From positions 1 through 63,373 of the forward strand of contig JAFPVJ010000010.1 of assembly GCA_017400135.1 (NCBI GenBank): DNA of 63,373 nucleotides. The letters run 5' to 3'. The stretch's first letter is position 1. Each line of letters starts with the position of its first letter. The notes beneath the pieces were generated by a model that was not told the DNA's origin, made no database searches, and saw nothing but the letters and a program-made list of their open reading frames with translations. The DNA is from Bacteroidales bacterium (GTDB taxonomy: Bacteria; Bacteroidota; Bacteroidia; Bacteroidales; UBA932). Both the position numbers and the translations under genes were made by a program. Shown here in pieces: positions 38,609-45,669 of the stretch.

Positions 38609-39277
38609 ATGGAAGAAAACAACAAAACTACCGTCGAAATGACGGCTGAGCAGTTCGCCGAGTTCCAGGCATTCCAGGAGCAGCAGGCCCGCAAGGCGGC
38701 CGAGGCGAAGAAGAAGGCGGACCGGCAGACCTATGACGAGCTGGTGGACGCCGCCATCGAGGAGGCGTTCCCGCGCCTGCAGAACGTAAGCGACGCGCTC
38801 CGGATGACGAAGAAGACCGTCCGGGAGAACTTCGCCGTCATCCTTGACATGAAGCGGGACGTGCTGAACCTCACCAAGGAGAAGCAGCGTTCCCATACCT
38901 GGACGCACTCCAACGGGAAAGTCCGGATTACCATCGGCGCCCACAAGTGCGACGGCTGGAAGGATACCGTCACGGACGGCGTCCAGATGGTCAAGGACGC
39001 CTGCCTGGACCTGGTCCGGGATGACACCACCCGCGCCCTGGTGAACCAAATCATGGCGCTCATGTCCCCGGACAAGGACGGGAACCTGAAGGCGGCCAAG
39101 GCTCTCCAGCTTCGGAAACTCGCCGACGAGCTCCACAACGACCGGATCAGCGAGGGCGTGAGCATCATCGAGGAGGCCTATATCCCTTCCCTGTCCAAGA
39201 CCTACATTTACGGTGAGGTCAGGGATGAGGTGACCGGCGCCTGGAAGTCCATTCCCCTTGGCATGACGGAGGCGTAG
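38609..39277 (+). CDS. DUF3164-family early protein
   Basis: 222 aa. After a charged N-terminal coiled coil (AEFQAFQEQQARKAAEAKKK), the pattern GKVRITIGAHKCDGWKDTVTDG ... DLVRDDTTRALVNQIMALM ... DKDGNLKAAKALQLRKLAD matches the DUF3164 proteins of transposable phages. These sit between gam and mor in Mu relatives; their function is unresolved. The start codon carries the AAACCCTTAGCAAT leader motif. Confidence 0.7.
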   Translation: MEENNKTTVEMTAEQFAEFQAFQEQQARKAAEAKKKADRQTYDELVDAAIEEAFPRLQNVSDALRMTKKTVRENFAVILDMKRDVLNLTKEKQRSHTWTHSNGKVRITIGAHKCDGWKDTVTDGVQMVKDACLDLVRDDTTRALVNQIMALMSPDKDGNLKAAKALQLRKLADELHNDRISEGVSIIEEAYIPSLSKTYIYGEVRDEVTGAWKSIPLGMTEA

Positions 39278-39279
39278 GG

Positions 39280-39537
39280 ATGGAACTGCCGGAAGTATTC
39301 TGCATCGTGATCTCCTGGACCCGGTTCATCGGGCAGGCTATGCGCACCTACGAGGTGTGCACCTCCCCGAAGAAGGCGAAAGAGATATCCGGTAAGGAGG
39401 CCCGGGCCCTCATCGAGGAGCGCGGCCTGGTCAAGGTCTATGAGACCAATGACGGGAGCGTCTGGGACACCCCGGACCGGGCCTTTTACGAGAAATACAA
39501 GGGCTATTTCCGCAGATTCGGAATCCAAGTGTACTGA
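39280..39537 (+). CDS. Small protein of unknown function (85 aa)
   Basis: MELPEVFCIVISWTRFIGQAMRTYEVCTSPKKAKEI...; one compact alpha/beta domain rich in Lys/Glu. Starts 2 nt after the DUF3164 gene and overlaps nothing. No family recognised. Confidence 0.6.
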   Translation: MELPEVFCIVISWTRFIGQAMRTYEVCTSPKKAKEISGKEARALIEERGLVKVYETNDGSVWDTPDRAFYEKYKGYFRRFGIQVY

Positions 39538-39538
39538 C

Positions 39539-39769
39539 ATGGGGAAGAAAAGGCGCGGGGCGAGCTACCGCAAGCGGGTTGACGACATCAACCGGATATA
39601 TGAGGAGCATGTGAAGTCGGGTCTCTCGAACAGGGAGATCTGGCTTCGCTACATCTATCCGGTCTATGCGATCAGCGAACGGACATTCTATAATGTCCTC
39701 AAGGCTCCCGCACCGTCTTCCCGTAAAGCAACTGACTATCCGACCCTTTTCGACGATGGCAACGATTGA
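39539..39769 (+). CDS. Small helix-turn-helix-like protein (candidate late regulator)
   Basis: 76 aa. A basic N-terminus (MGKKRRGASYRKR) is followed by INRIYEEHVKSGLSNREIWLRYIYPVYAISERTFYNVLKA, which reads as a helix-turn-helix with SNREI and ISERTFYNVL as turn and recognition helix. It sits at the junction of early and morphogenesis genes, where Mu encodes Mor and C. Its stop overlaps the gpG start. Activator function is inference. Confidence 0.5.
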   Translation: MGKKRRGASYRKRVDDINRIYEEHVKSGLSNREIWLRYIYPVYAISERTFYNVLKAPAPSSRKATDYPTLFDDGND

Positions 39770-40313
39770 CACCAGGGAGGTCAAGCGGAGGATCCTGAAC
39801 GACGTCCGCGTGGAAGCCGCCGAGCAGTTCGACAGGAACTTCGAGACGGAGTCCTTTTTCGGCGCCGCTTGGCAGCGGAAGAGGAGCCCTGTGGGCAGCG
39901 ACCACGTACTGGTTGGGCAAGGAAACCTCCGCCGGAGCATCTCCGCCCGGATCGATGAGGACAGCATAACGTTCGAATCGACCCTGCCCTATGCCGCCAT
40001 CCACAACGAGGGCGGCAGGATCAAGGTGACGGCACGGATGAAACGCTTCTTCTGGGCGATGTACTACAAGGCGAACGGCGGCCTGGGACGGCGCAAGGAC
40101 GGGACGCTCCGGAAGGATAAGAAGAACGCCCGCCTGTCCACGGAAGCCGAGTTCTGGAAGCACCTCGCCCTGATGAAGGTGGGGGCGGAAATCAAGATCC
40201 CCCGCCGGCGGTTCATCGGCACACACCCCCAGCTGGAGTCTGCCGTTGTGGCCGTCATCGAAAAGCGCCTGGCAGAGTATTTTGACAACGATTTTGAAAT
40301 CATCAAGCAATGA
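39756..40313 (+). CDS. Mu gpG-like virion morphogenesis protein
   Basis: 185 aa. The block VGQGNLRRSISARIDEDSITFESTLPYAAIHNEGGRIKVTARMKRFFWA is the family signature of gpG/HK97 gp10-like proteins (tail-completion and head-tail joining). A basic loop with RKDKKNAR and the C-terminal IPRRRFIGTHPQLE also fit. It overlaps the HTH-like gene by 14 bp and the next gene by 4 bp. Confidence 0.8.
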   Translation: MATIDTREVKRRILNDVRVEAAEQFDRNFETESFFGAAWQRKRSPVGSDHVLVGQGNLRRSISARIDEDSITFESTLPYAAIHNEGGRIKVTARMKRFFWAMYYKANGGLGRRKDGTLRKDKKNARLSTEAEFWKHLALMKVGAEIKIPRRRFIGTHPQLESAVVAVIEKRLAEYFDNDFEIIKQ

Positions 40314-40753
40314 TCACAGAACTATACGACAGATTGACAGAAGCCCTCCTGCAGGTCGGCGGAGGCGGGGTCATCAAGCACGTTGACCTCTGGAACCAGA
40401 ACGTGGCATTCATCGACGAAGACGAGGCCTGGGCCAGGCCGGCGGTGTTCGTAGAGTTCGGCCCGATTGCCTGGGACCTGTACAAGGGGCCACAGAACGG
40501 AATGAATGGGAGAGGGGAACTACTGCTGCACATCGTGACCGACTGGAAGGGTCCGGCCGCCGCCGGCAGCCCATCCAGGGAGGAGAGTCTGATGGACTAT
40601 GACCTTCTGAACATGATCCTTCGACAGCTCAACGGCCTCCATGGGGTGACATTCCGGAATCTCAGTATCCTCCGGACGGAGATCAACCACAACCACGAGG
40701 ACATCCTTGAGAACATCGAGGTGTACAAGGTGACTTATGAGAGGGTGTTATGA
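40310..40753 (+). CDS. gp37-like tail terminator/neck protein (tentative)
   Basis: 147 aa: MITELYDRLTEALLQVGGGGVIKHVDLWNQN then RPAVFVEFGPIAWDLY and ELLLHIVTDWKGP. The alpha/beta layout and position directly after gpG match the minor tail/neck proteins of transposable phages. No decisive motif is visible. Confidence 0.55.
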   Translation: MITELYDRLTEALLQVGGGGVIKHVDLWNQNVAFIDEDEAWARPAVFVEFGPIAWDLYKGPQNGMNGRGELLLHIVTDWKGPAAAGSPSREESLMDYDLLNMILRQLNGLHGVTFRNLSILRTEINHNHEDILENIEVYKVTYERVL

Positions 40754-40893
40754 AAGTGAGTGAATGTAAATCCAGGAGATGCCCGCATCTGAACAGGGTA
40801 TACAACCAGGCCTGTCAGTAAAACAATGGACCTTTCATGTGCATGAAGGGGCGGGAACTGATTAAGAACCTTGAAAAATGTCCAAAGAAATGA
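40750..40893 (+). pseudogene. Cys-rich mini-protein split by an in-frame TAA
   Basis: One frame reads MKVSECKSRRCPHLNRVYNQ, ACQ, a TAA at 40819-40821, then continues NNGPFMCMKGRELIKNLEKC to a TGA. Overlapping start (4 bp into the previous gene), even Cys spacing on both sides of the stop and an overlap with the next start imply that the 47-codon frame was a gene. It is either a nonsense-inactivated zinc-ribbon-like protein (one-base change from Lys or Gln codon) or a read-through product. Confidence 0.45.
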
Positions 40894-41087
40894 GAGGAAG
40901 TGATAATTATGAGAAGTTGAAGGCGGCGGGGTTCGTAATCATCCGGGCGGATGACCAGCCGCAGCCACGAATCAAGCAGTGGGTCGGCGACGGAGCCTGG
41001 CGTACGCTAGAGAACTACCCTTCCAAGGCCGCCCGCGACCGGGCGCTGGCCGTGATGCTTCAGAACCCTAAAACGGTAAACCTTTAA
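40878..41087 (+). CDS. Small protein of unknown function (69 aa)
   Basis: MSKEMRGSDNYEKLKAAGFVIIRADDQPQPRIKQW..., a small alpha/beta protein. Starts inside the end of the Cys-rich frame. Unknown function. Confidence 0.55.
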   Translation: MSKEMRGSDNYEKLKAAGFVIIRADDQPQPRIKQWVGDGAWRTLENYPSKAARDRALAVMLQNPKTVNL

Positions 41088-41099
41088 AACAGTAAAGCT

Positions 41100-41315
41100 A
41101 TGGATAATGAATCAGCCAAAGCCTATAAAGAGCGCTGTGAACGTAGACAGAAAGTCCGAATTTCGTTTGAATGTGAATTACCAGGTTATAATGCCGACGG
41201 GGCTCCAATCCAGGCATTTGCATATGTCGCTATGAAAGTCGGGCATTTTGTTTGGCGCCCATCCGACATCCATAATGTCCATCTTGAACAAATTGAACGG
41301 TATGAGGATGAATAA
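41100..41315 (+). CDS. Small accessory protein of unknown function (71 aa)
   Basis: MDNESAKAYKERCERRQKV..., beta-rich middle and acidic C-terminus. With the next gene it is visibly richer in A+T than the surrounding phage genes, suggesting a separately acquired accessory pair. No family recognised. Confidence 0.5.
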   Translation: MDNESAKAYKERCERRQKVRISFECELPGYNADGAPIQAFAYVAMKVGHFVWRPSDIHNVHLEQIERYEDE

Positions 41316-41579
41316 ATGGACAAGGAACTATTGAAGAAGGCCCGTGAAATCGAAGATAAGATTCATGAGCTAAAGAAAAAATTGGAAAGGTTGAAAATAT
41401 ACGCCTCCCCGTCGAGTTCTCTGAAAATAGAGGTTAATCAGTACTATGGCGACATGGGCCGTTCATTCACCAATCGAGAAGAATTCAAAGGGGATATTGC
41501 GGATCTGCTCTTTACTGTCATTGTAAAGAATCTGGAAGTGCAGATTGCACTTTTGGAAAAGCAGCTGGAAAACCTGTGA
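41316..41579 (+). CDS. Small coiled-coil accessory protein (87 aa)
   Basis: MDKELLKKAREIEDKIHELKKKLERLKIY is a clear heptad coiled coil, echoed at the C-terminus (VKNLEVQIALLEKQLENL). It begins on the base after the previous stop and ends just before a terminator, so it closes the rightward early/middle operon. Confidence 0.55.
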   Translation: MDKELLKKAREIEDKIHELKKKLERLKIYASPSSSLKIEVNQYYGDMGRSFTNREEFKGDIADLLFTVIVKNLEVQIALLEKQLENL

Positions 41580-41602
41580 ACTGCTGTGGCGCCTATTGCA
41601 GA

Positions 41603-41634
41603 AACCGGCCACCCTTTGGGCGACCGGTTTTTTT
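41603..41634. terminator. Terminator between convergent phage operons
   Basis: AACCGG (41603-41608) pairs with CCGGTT (41624-41629), with an inner CCC-TTT-GGG hairpin, and seven T residues follow on the plus strand. It should end the early/middle transcript. The minus strand also has a short T stretch, so it may stop gpF transcripts too. Confidence 0.8.
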
Positions 41635-41644
41635 CATAATATGC

Positions 41645-41713
41645 TTTGAAATAGAAAATAATTGCTATATTTGCGAAGAGGATTGATTGGGCTTCTCATA
41701 AGGGCTTTTGCCC
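41645..41713 (+). promoter_or_regulatory. Candidate promoter for RNA antisense to gpF
   Basis: TATATTTG (41666-41673) is a perfect -7 box; TTTG lies at 41645-41648 with a 17-nt spacer, slightly short. No plus-strand gene follows: the next bases hold a GGGC-TTTT-GCCC hairpin (41702-41713) and then the antisense of the gpF 3' end. It may drive a small antisense RNA. Confidence 0.35.
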
Positions 41714-41726
41714 GACGGGAAGATTT

Positions 41727-43484
41727 TCAGTCCTTTTCTTGTATTATTCTCATTGTATAAACCATCTTTTCAGCCTGGTCTTTTACTTTGCACTGGATCC
41801 TGGCCCCCTCGAAATCGGCCTCATAAACAAGGAACGCGCACTTGTGGTGTATGCCTGGCTCCACCCCTACAAGCGATGCGGATGGTAGCCATAGGTTAAC
41901 CTTGGTGGCCAGTTCCATCGTTTGGGCCAATAACCCATACCTGGCATTCTGGGAGAACGTCTTGGACAGGAATCCCTTGTTGACAATCAGTTTCTCCCCG
42001 CCGTTTTCAAGGACCATCCTCTTTCCCTTCTGGCCATTCGGGAGGGTTGTTTCGGGCAAGTGTCGCTCTGCCCACTCATCGGCCGCTTTCCTGATAGAGA
42101 TCCTATCCTGTTCGGTCAAGGTCGCCGCTTCTTTTTTCGCCAAAGTCCGAATCAGGGCACATGCCTGACAAAGCTGGTTTTGGGCAGGGTTGGCCGCTAA
42201 CTCAAGTTTCCTGGGGCAGGTCGTGCACTGGCTGATGGTGTACGGGTTGTAGTCCGGGAAGGTCTTGCCCTGTTTCCCCGAGTTGAAGCGGAACATCCCC
42301 TTGGTGTCATTGGCCAGGGCCTCTTCCCCTCTCCGGAGTGCATCCATCCGGTCGGTTGCCGGGTACTTGTCCTTGAGGACCTGTACCACGGTACAGCGGC
42401 AGTTCCAGCCGTTCGGCGGGTAGTATTCGTCCCAGAAGGAATCGGAAGGGGGTAGGGTTACGCCGTGGAGAGCCGCGTGTTCCGGCCGGACCTTGTCGTC
42501 GCCGGCAGTCCGGTACTGGAGGTTGTAGTCATCCCCGTCCTCCTGGAACCGTTCCCACTTGCCGGCCATTTCGGCCGACGCCTCGGCATAGTTGTACTCC
42601 GCCCGGAGATAGTGCCGGTTGTAGGTCTCGTCGACTGATTGAACGTCGCTCAAAAACCGCTCAAAACTCTTTTTCTGGCCACTTTCATCCAGCAAGGAAG
42701 GGAAGGCTTCATTCAGTTCGTGGAAGGTCTTCATTCCCGAGAAGATCCAGTCGGATTCCTGGAGCCGGGAGCGCATCACGTCGGACATCTCCACCTGCCG
42801 GAAGGCGCTGTCCAGGATTGAGGCATGGGCATTGATGAAACCGGTAACGGCAGGGTCCTCAAGTAGTTCAATCCGTAGGGAAGCCCCCTCTTCTTTGAAA
42901 AGGGCTTTCATCATCCCGCGAAATTTTATCCCCAAGGTGTCCATCTCCAGATCCTTTAGTGACGGAGGGATAATACCGTTCTCCTTGAAGAAACCTTCAA
43001 CTAGTCCCAATTCAATCTCGTTCATCTCCTTACGAAGCGGCCCGAAATATGCGGCTATACATTCGGCGAAGTATTCATCAGGACTGGTACTCGCATAGTG
43101 TCCAAGAGCATGTCTAAGATCTTTTGAGAAAGCTCGATCGAGCACACCTCTCATGAGGTGATATTTCTGGGCAATAACGTGCCCCAGTTCATGGTCAATG
43201 GTAGCCCTCCCATAGTCATCCCGATCTGCAACAGCGCGGAATCTGTATCCGTATTTCTTCTGGAACTGTTCCAGCTTTTCATATATCTTATCCGGAGAGC
43301 GGAGGAACGCCGTCGAAATAGAGAACTCCCTTCCATCCCGGCTGACCGACGCATCTGCATTCCTTTCTGGGGACTTTTTGAACGTGCTGAACTTTGGTAA
43401 CTTGTAAAGATCCATCCGTTCCTTCAACTGATAAAGAATGGGGGTAAGATTAGCAAGATCCGTTTTTTTGAATTCAAAATCCAC
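41727..43484 (-). CDS. Mu gpF-like minor head protein with zincin-like and BECR-nuclease-like domains
   Basis: 585 aa from a GTG, but the frame stays open and protein-like for 47 further codons up to the portal slippery site, with no ATG, GTG or TTG; frameshift entry is likely. Domains: N-terminal DHELGHVIAQ (HExxH) with downstream Glu in PDEYFAECIAAYFG, a zincin-like peptidase. The middle is gpF (RTAGDDKVRPEHAALHGVTL, PPNGWNCRCTVVQVL) with two CxxC pairs. A C-terminal 100 residues (KRMVLENGGEKLIVNKGFLS ... HHKCAFLVYEADF) resemble the phage Barnase/EndoU/colicin/RelE nuclease fold. This is the layout of MuF polymorphic toxins. Confidence 0.85.
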   Translation of the reverse strand: MDFEFKKTDLANLTPILYQLKERMDLYKLPKFSTFKKSPERNADASVSRDGREFSISTAFLRSPDKIYEKLEQFQKKYGYRFRAVADRDDYGRATIDHELGHVIAQKYHLMRGVLDRAFSKDLRHALGHYASTSPDEYFAECIAAYFGPLRKEMNEIELGLVEGFFKENGIIPPSLKDLEMDTLGIKFRGMMKALFKEEGASLRIELLEDPAVTGFINAHASILDSAFRQVEMSDVMRSRLQESDWIFSGMKTFHELNEAFPSLLDESGQKKSFERFLSDVQSVDETYNRHYLRAEYNYAEASAEMAGKWERFQEDGDDYNLQYRTAGDDKVRPEHAALHGVTLPPSDSFWDEYYPPNGWNCRCTVVQVLKDKYPATDRMDALRRGEEALANDTKGMFRFNSGKQGKTFPDYNPYTISQCTTCPRKLELAANPAQNQLCQACALIRTLAKKEAATLTEQDRISIRKAADEWAERHLPETTLPNGQKGKRMVLENGGEKLIVNKGFLSKTFSQNARYGLLAQTMELATKVNLWLPSASLVGVEPGIHHKCAFLVYEADFEGARIQCKVKDQAEKMVYTMRIIQEKD

Positions 43485-43596
43485 ACGTTCTGCAATGTGA
43501 TCGAGAATGAATGCCTTGGCCTCTTCAACCGTTTGAAAGTACTTCCCCCTCGCAAGGTTAATCCGCCTGCCCAGGATCAGGCTATACCTTCGGTGC

Positions 43597-43631
43597 AGCC
43601 CCTCGTAGTCGGAGGGGCTCAGTCGAAAAAA
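43597..43631 (-). other. Predicted programmed -1 ribosomal frameshift site joining portal to gpF
   Basis: On the minus strand, TTTTTTC (43631-43625) fits the X XXY YYZ slippery form in the portal frame (GGT TTT TTC). A 5-nt spacer follows, then a perfect 8-bp stem AGCCCCTC/GAGGGGCT with a 7-nt loop (43619-43597). The portal stop TGA is two codons past the slip. A -1 shift enters the gpF frame, giving a 1081-aa portal-gpF product. Confidence 0.65.
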
Positions 43632-44971
43632 CCGGGCCGGCCGTTCTTTGAGGGATCCTCACCCTTCCCGTCATCACCGGGTGCAGGCGTGAGGGTGTTC
43701 TGCCGACGCTCGCCGACGGGAAGCCCGTACTTGTCGGCGAAGTAGCTGCCATCCACCTCGTAGTTATTGAGGATCATTTCCTCGAAGGCCTTCTGCTGCT
43801 CCGGCGTATAGTCCACCGGCTCATCCCAGTCGAACCGGAGTCCTTTGACCGGGAACCCCAGCTTCACCATTTTGGGGATAAGCTGGTCATTCACCATATC
43901 CCTGATGCCGTCAGCAATCTCGAAGATCAGGTTGTCCAGGACCTTCAGATGGACCTGGGACTGGGAGAGGCTGGCACCGTCCTCAATGGTCATCGTAACC
44001 TGCAAGACCAGTTTGGATAGCTCGGAATTGGCCCGGTCCACCCGTTTGTCGTAAACATTGAAGGCGTCCCCGCGGGAACTTTCCTTGAGCTCGATTTCGG
44101 AATCCGACGGGAGGACTGCCCAGGCCTTGTACCCCATGTTCTCCAGCATGGCACCCATCTGGTCGATGTCCTTCTGGTCCCGGCTGGTGGTCTTGGCCAC
44201 CCGGATGGGGAGGCCGAACATCTCGGCGAACGCGTCCCAGAAAGCCAGTGCGTATTTCTTCGGGATGGTCTGGATGGCCGCCTTGAGATACAGGCCGAGG
44301 TCATCCTTGGCCCCCACCTCAATGAGCCAGTCCGAATACGGAGGCTCGCGGTACGGGATACCGTCCTCCCAGGATCCGCCCGGGTTGACGGTCACGCGCC
44401 CGTATTCCGGGATGACGTGCTTGCGGGGGATGAGTTCCACCCCGTCGAACGTCAGCAACCCGTCCTCGCGGGTGATGACGTTGCCCAGTTCTATGAGGGA
44501 GTGCCCCCAGTAGCGTGCCTTGAGGGCGTAGCGCATCAGCTGCTTGAACCACTGTGTCTCGAAGTATTTCAGCGCTTCGGGATCCGGGTCCCCATCGGGC
44601 TTTGTCAGCTTGAAGGCCTTGCCCATGATGAACCCTTGCAGCTGCCCCTCGCACCCGGACAGGTGCAGGTCCAGTTCTACGTCACGGTAAATGTCATAAA
44701 GGCGCTGGCGGTTCGGGGAGTGGACGTTGATGGCCATCTGCTGGGCTTCTCGCCATTCTGCCAGGTCCCTCTTGGCCAGCAGATCAGTAGCCCGCTGAAG
44801 GTCGATGACAATCTTTTGGAACTGCATCCGATCGGACTTCCGGGACAGGTTCAGTTTGGTGCCGTCCTTGAGGGTGAGTTCCGCGGGCAGGTCCAGCCCG
44901 GAAAGGGCCTCCATTCCGGTCGATGCTATCTGGCCGGAGAACAGTTTCTTGAAAGAGTCGATGATTGGCAT
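43619..44971 (-). CDS. Portal protein (Mu gp29, DUF935-like)
   Basis: 450 aa. Portal-family features: SGCEGQLQGFIMGKAFKLTK, WFKQLMRYALKARYWGHSLIELGNV, the LPIRVAKTTSRDQKDIDQMGAMLENMG stretch, and a C-terminal IADGIRDMVNDQLIPKMVKLGFPV. It forms the dodecameric DNA gate at one capsid vertex. Gene order here (terminase, gp36, portal, gpF) and strand differ from Mu. The last codons carry the frameshift signal described separately. Confidence 0.9.
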   Translation of the reverse strand: MPIIDSFKKLFSGQIASTGMEALSGLDLPAELTLKDGTKLNLSRKSDRMQFQKIVIDLQRATDLLAKRDLAEWREAQQMAINVHSPNRQRLYDIYRDVELDLHLSGCEGQLQGFIMGKAFKLTKPDGDPDPEALKYFETQWFKQLMRYALKARYWGHSLIELGNVITREDGLLTFDGVELIPRKHVIPEYGRVTVNPGGSWEDGIPYREPPYSDWLIEVGAKDDLGLYLKAAIQTIPKKYALAFWDAFAEMFGLPIRVAKTTSRDQKDIDQMGAMLENMGYKAWAVLPSDSEIELKESSRGDAFNVYDKRVDRANSELSKLVLQVTMTIEDGASLSQSQVHLKVLDNLIFEIADGIRDMVNDQLIPKMVKLGFPVKGLRFDWDEPVDYTPEQQKAFEEMILNNYEVDGSYFADKYGLPVGERRQNTLTPAPGDDGKGEDPSKNGRPGFFD

Positions 44972-44985
44972 GGTGTCGGAATGGT

Positions 44986-45405
44986 TTAATAGCTGTTGTC
45001 GACGCAGGGCTCGGAGCCGTAGCGGATGGAGGGCGCAGCGCTGTTACCGTCCTCGTCCGTCGCTTCCGGAAGATCCGGGAGGATGGTGCCATCCTGGACT
45101 TTCTTGAGCCAGTCCAGAGCCTGCTCATAGCGTTTCTCACGGATCTCCATTCCCATCCGTTGCGGGAGGGAGGACGCCATGTGATACAGGGCGATATCGC
45201 AGGCGTACATAAGAAGCTGCCGGTTCCTGGCGCCGCCTTCCGCTGCGAAGATTCTTGCGCAGTCGTATTTCGGCCGGAGGTAGCCGGAGATTTCCTCGAT
45301 GGCTTCCGCCTCGGCGTTGGCGCGATTCTCAGGATCCGCTTGGGCGACCACCTTGAAGGCCGGTTCGCCGATGACTACCTTGTAGTCGGTCTCTTCTATG
45401 AACAT
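44986..45405 (-). CDS. Mu gp36-like protein (DUF1320)
   Basis: 139 aa: MFIEETDYKVVIGEPAFKVV, EEISGYLRPKYDCARIF, RNRQLLMYACDIALYHMAS and RYEQALDWLKKVQDG match the DUF1320 head-tail connector family. In Mu this gene lies downstream of the capsid gene, not between terminase and portal. It overlaps its upstream neighbour by 10 bp. Confidence 0.8.
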   Translation of the reverse strand: MFIEETDYKVVIGEPAFKVVAQADPENRANAEAEAIEEISGYLRPKYDCARIFAAEGGARNRQLLMYACDIALYHMASSLPQRMGMEIREKRYEQALDWLKKVQDGTILPDLPEATDEDGNSAAPSIRYGSEPCVDNSY

Positions 45406-45668
45406 AGGACTCCGGGGGTGTTAGAGGGTCTGGCGATATGCAGGGCGCTCTTTTCGATGTCCTGGATGGTGGTTCCGGCTTTGAAGCGGCGGCGCTTGAC
45501 CAGATCCTTGAGGACCCGTTTGGGGGCGACCTTGAGTTTCCCGTTCAGCATGAACACGAAATAGGTCATATTGAATAGCTTGGCCAGTTTGTTGGCCTCG
45601 CGGACCTTGTGTTTGTAGCGGGCGGCCCAGATAAGGTCCTTGATGAGGTTGTAAAGGTCTTTGAGCAT
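45396..45668 (-). CDS. Small basic phage protein of unknown function (90 aa)
   Basis: Starts at the ATG of MLKDLYNLIKDLIWAARYKH, 1 nt after the terminase stop; the longer open frame runs into the terminase gene and is rejected. Very basic (KLKVAPKRVLKDLVKRRRFKAG), helical. Similar short proteins occur beside Bacteroidetes phage terminases; function unknown. Confidence 0.65.
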   Translation of the reverse strand: MLKDLYNLIKDLIWAARYKHKVREANKLAKLFNMTYFVFMLNGKLKVAPKRVLKDLVKRRRFKAGTTIQDIEKSALHIARPSNTPGVLCS

Positions 45669-45669
45669 G

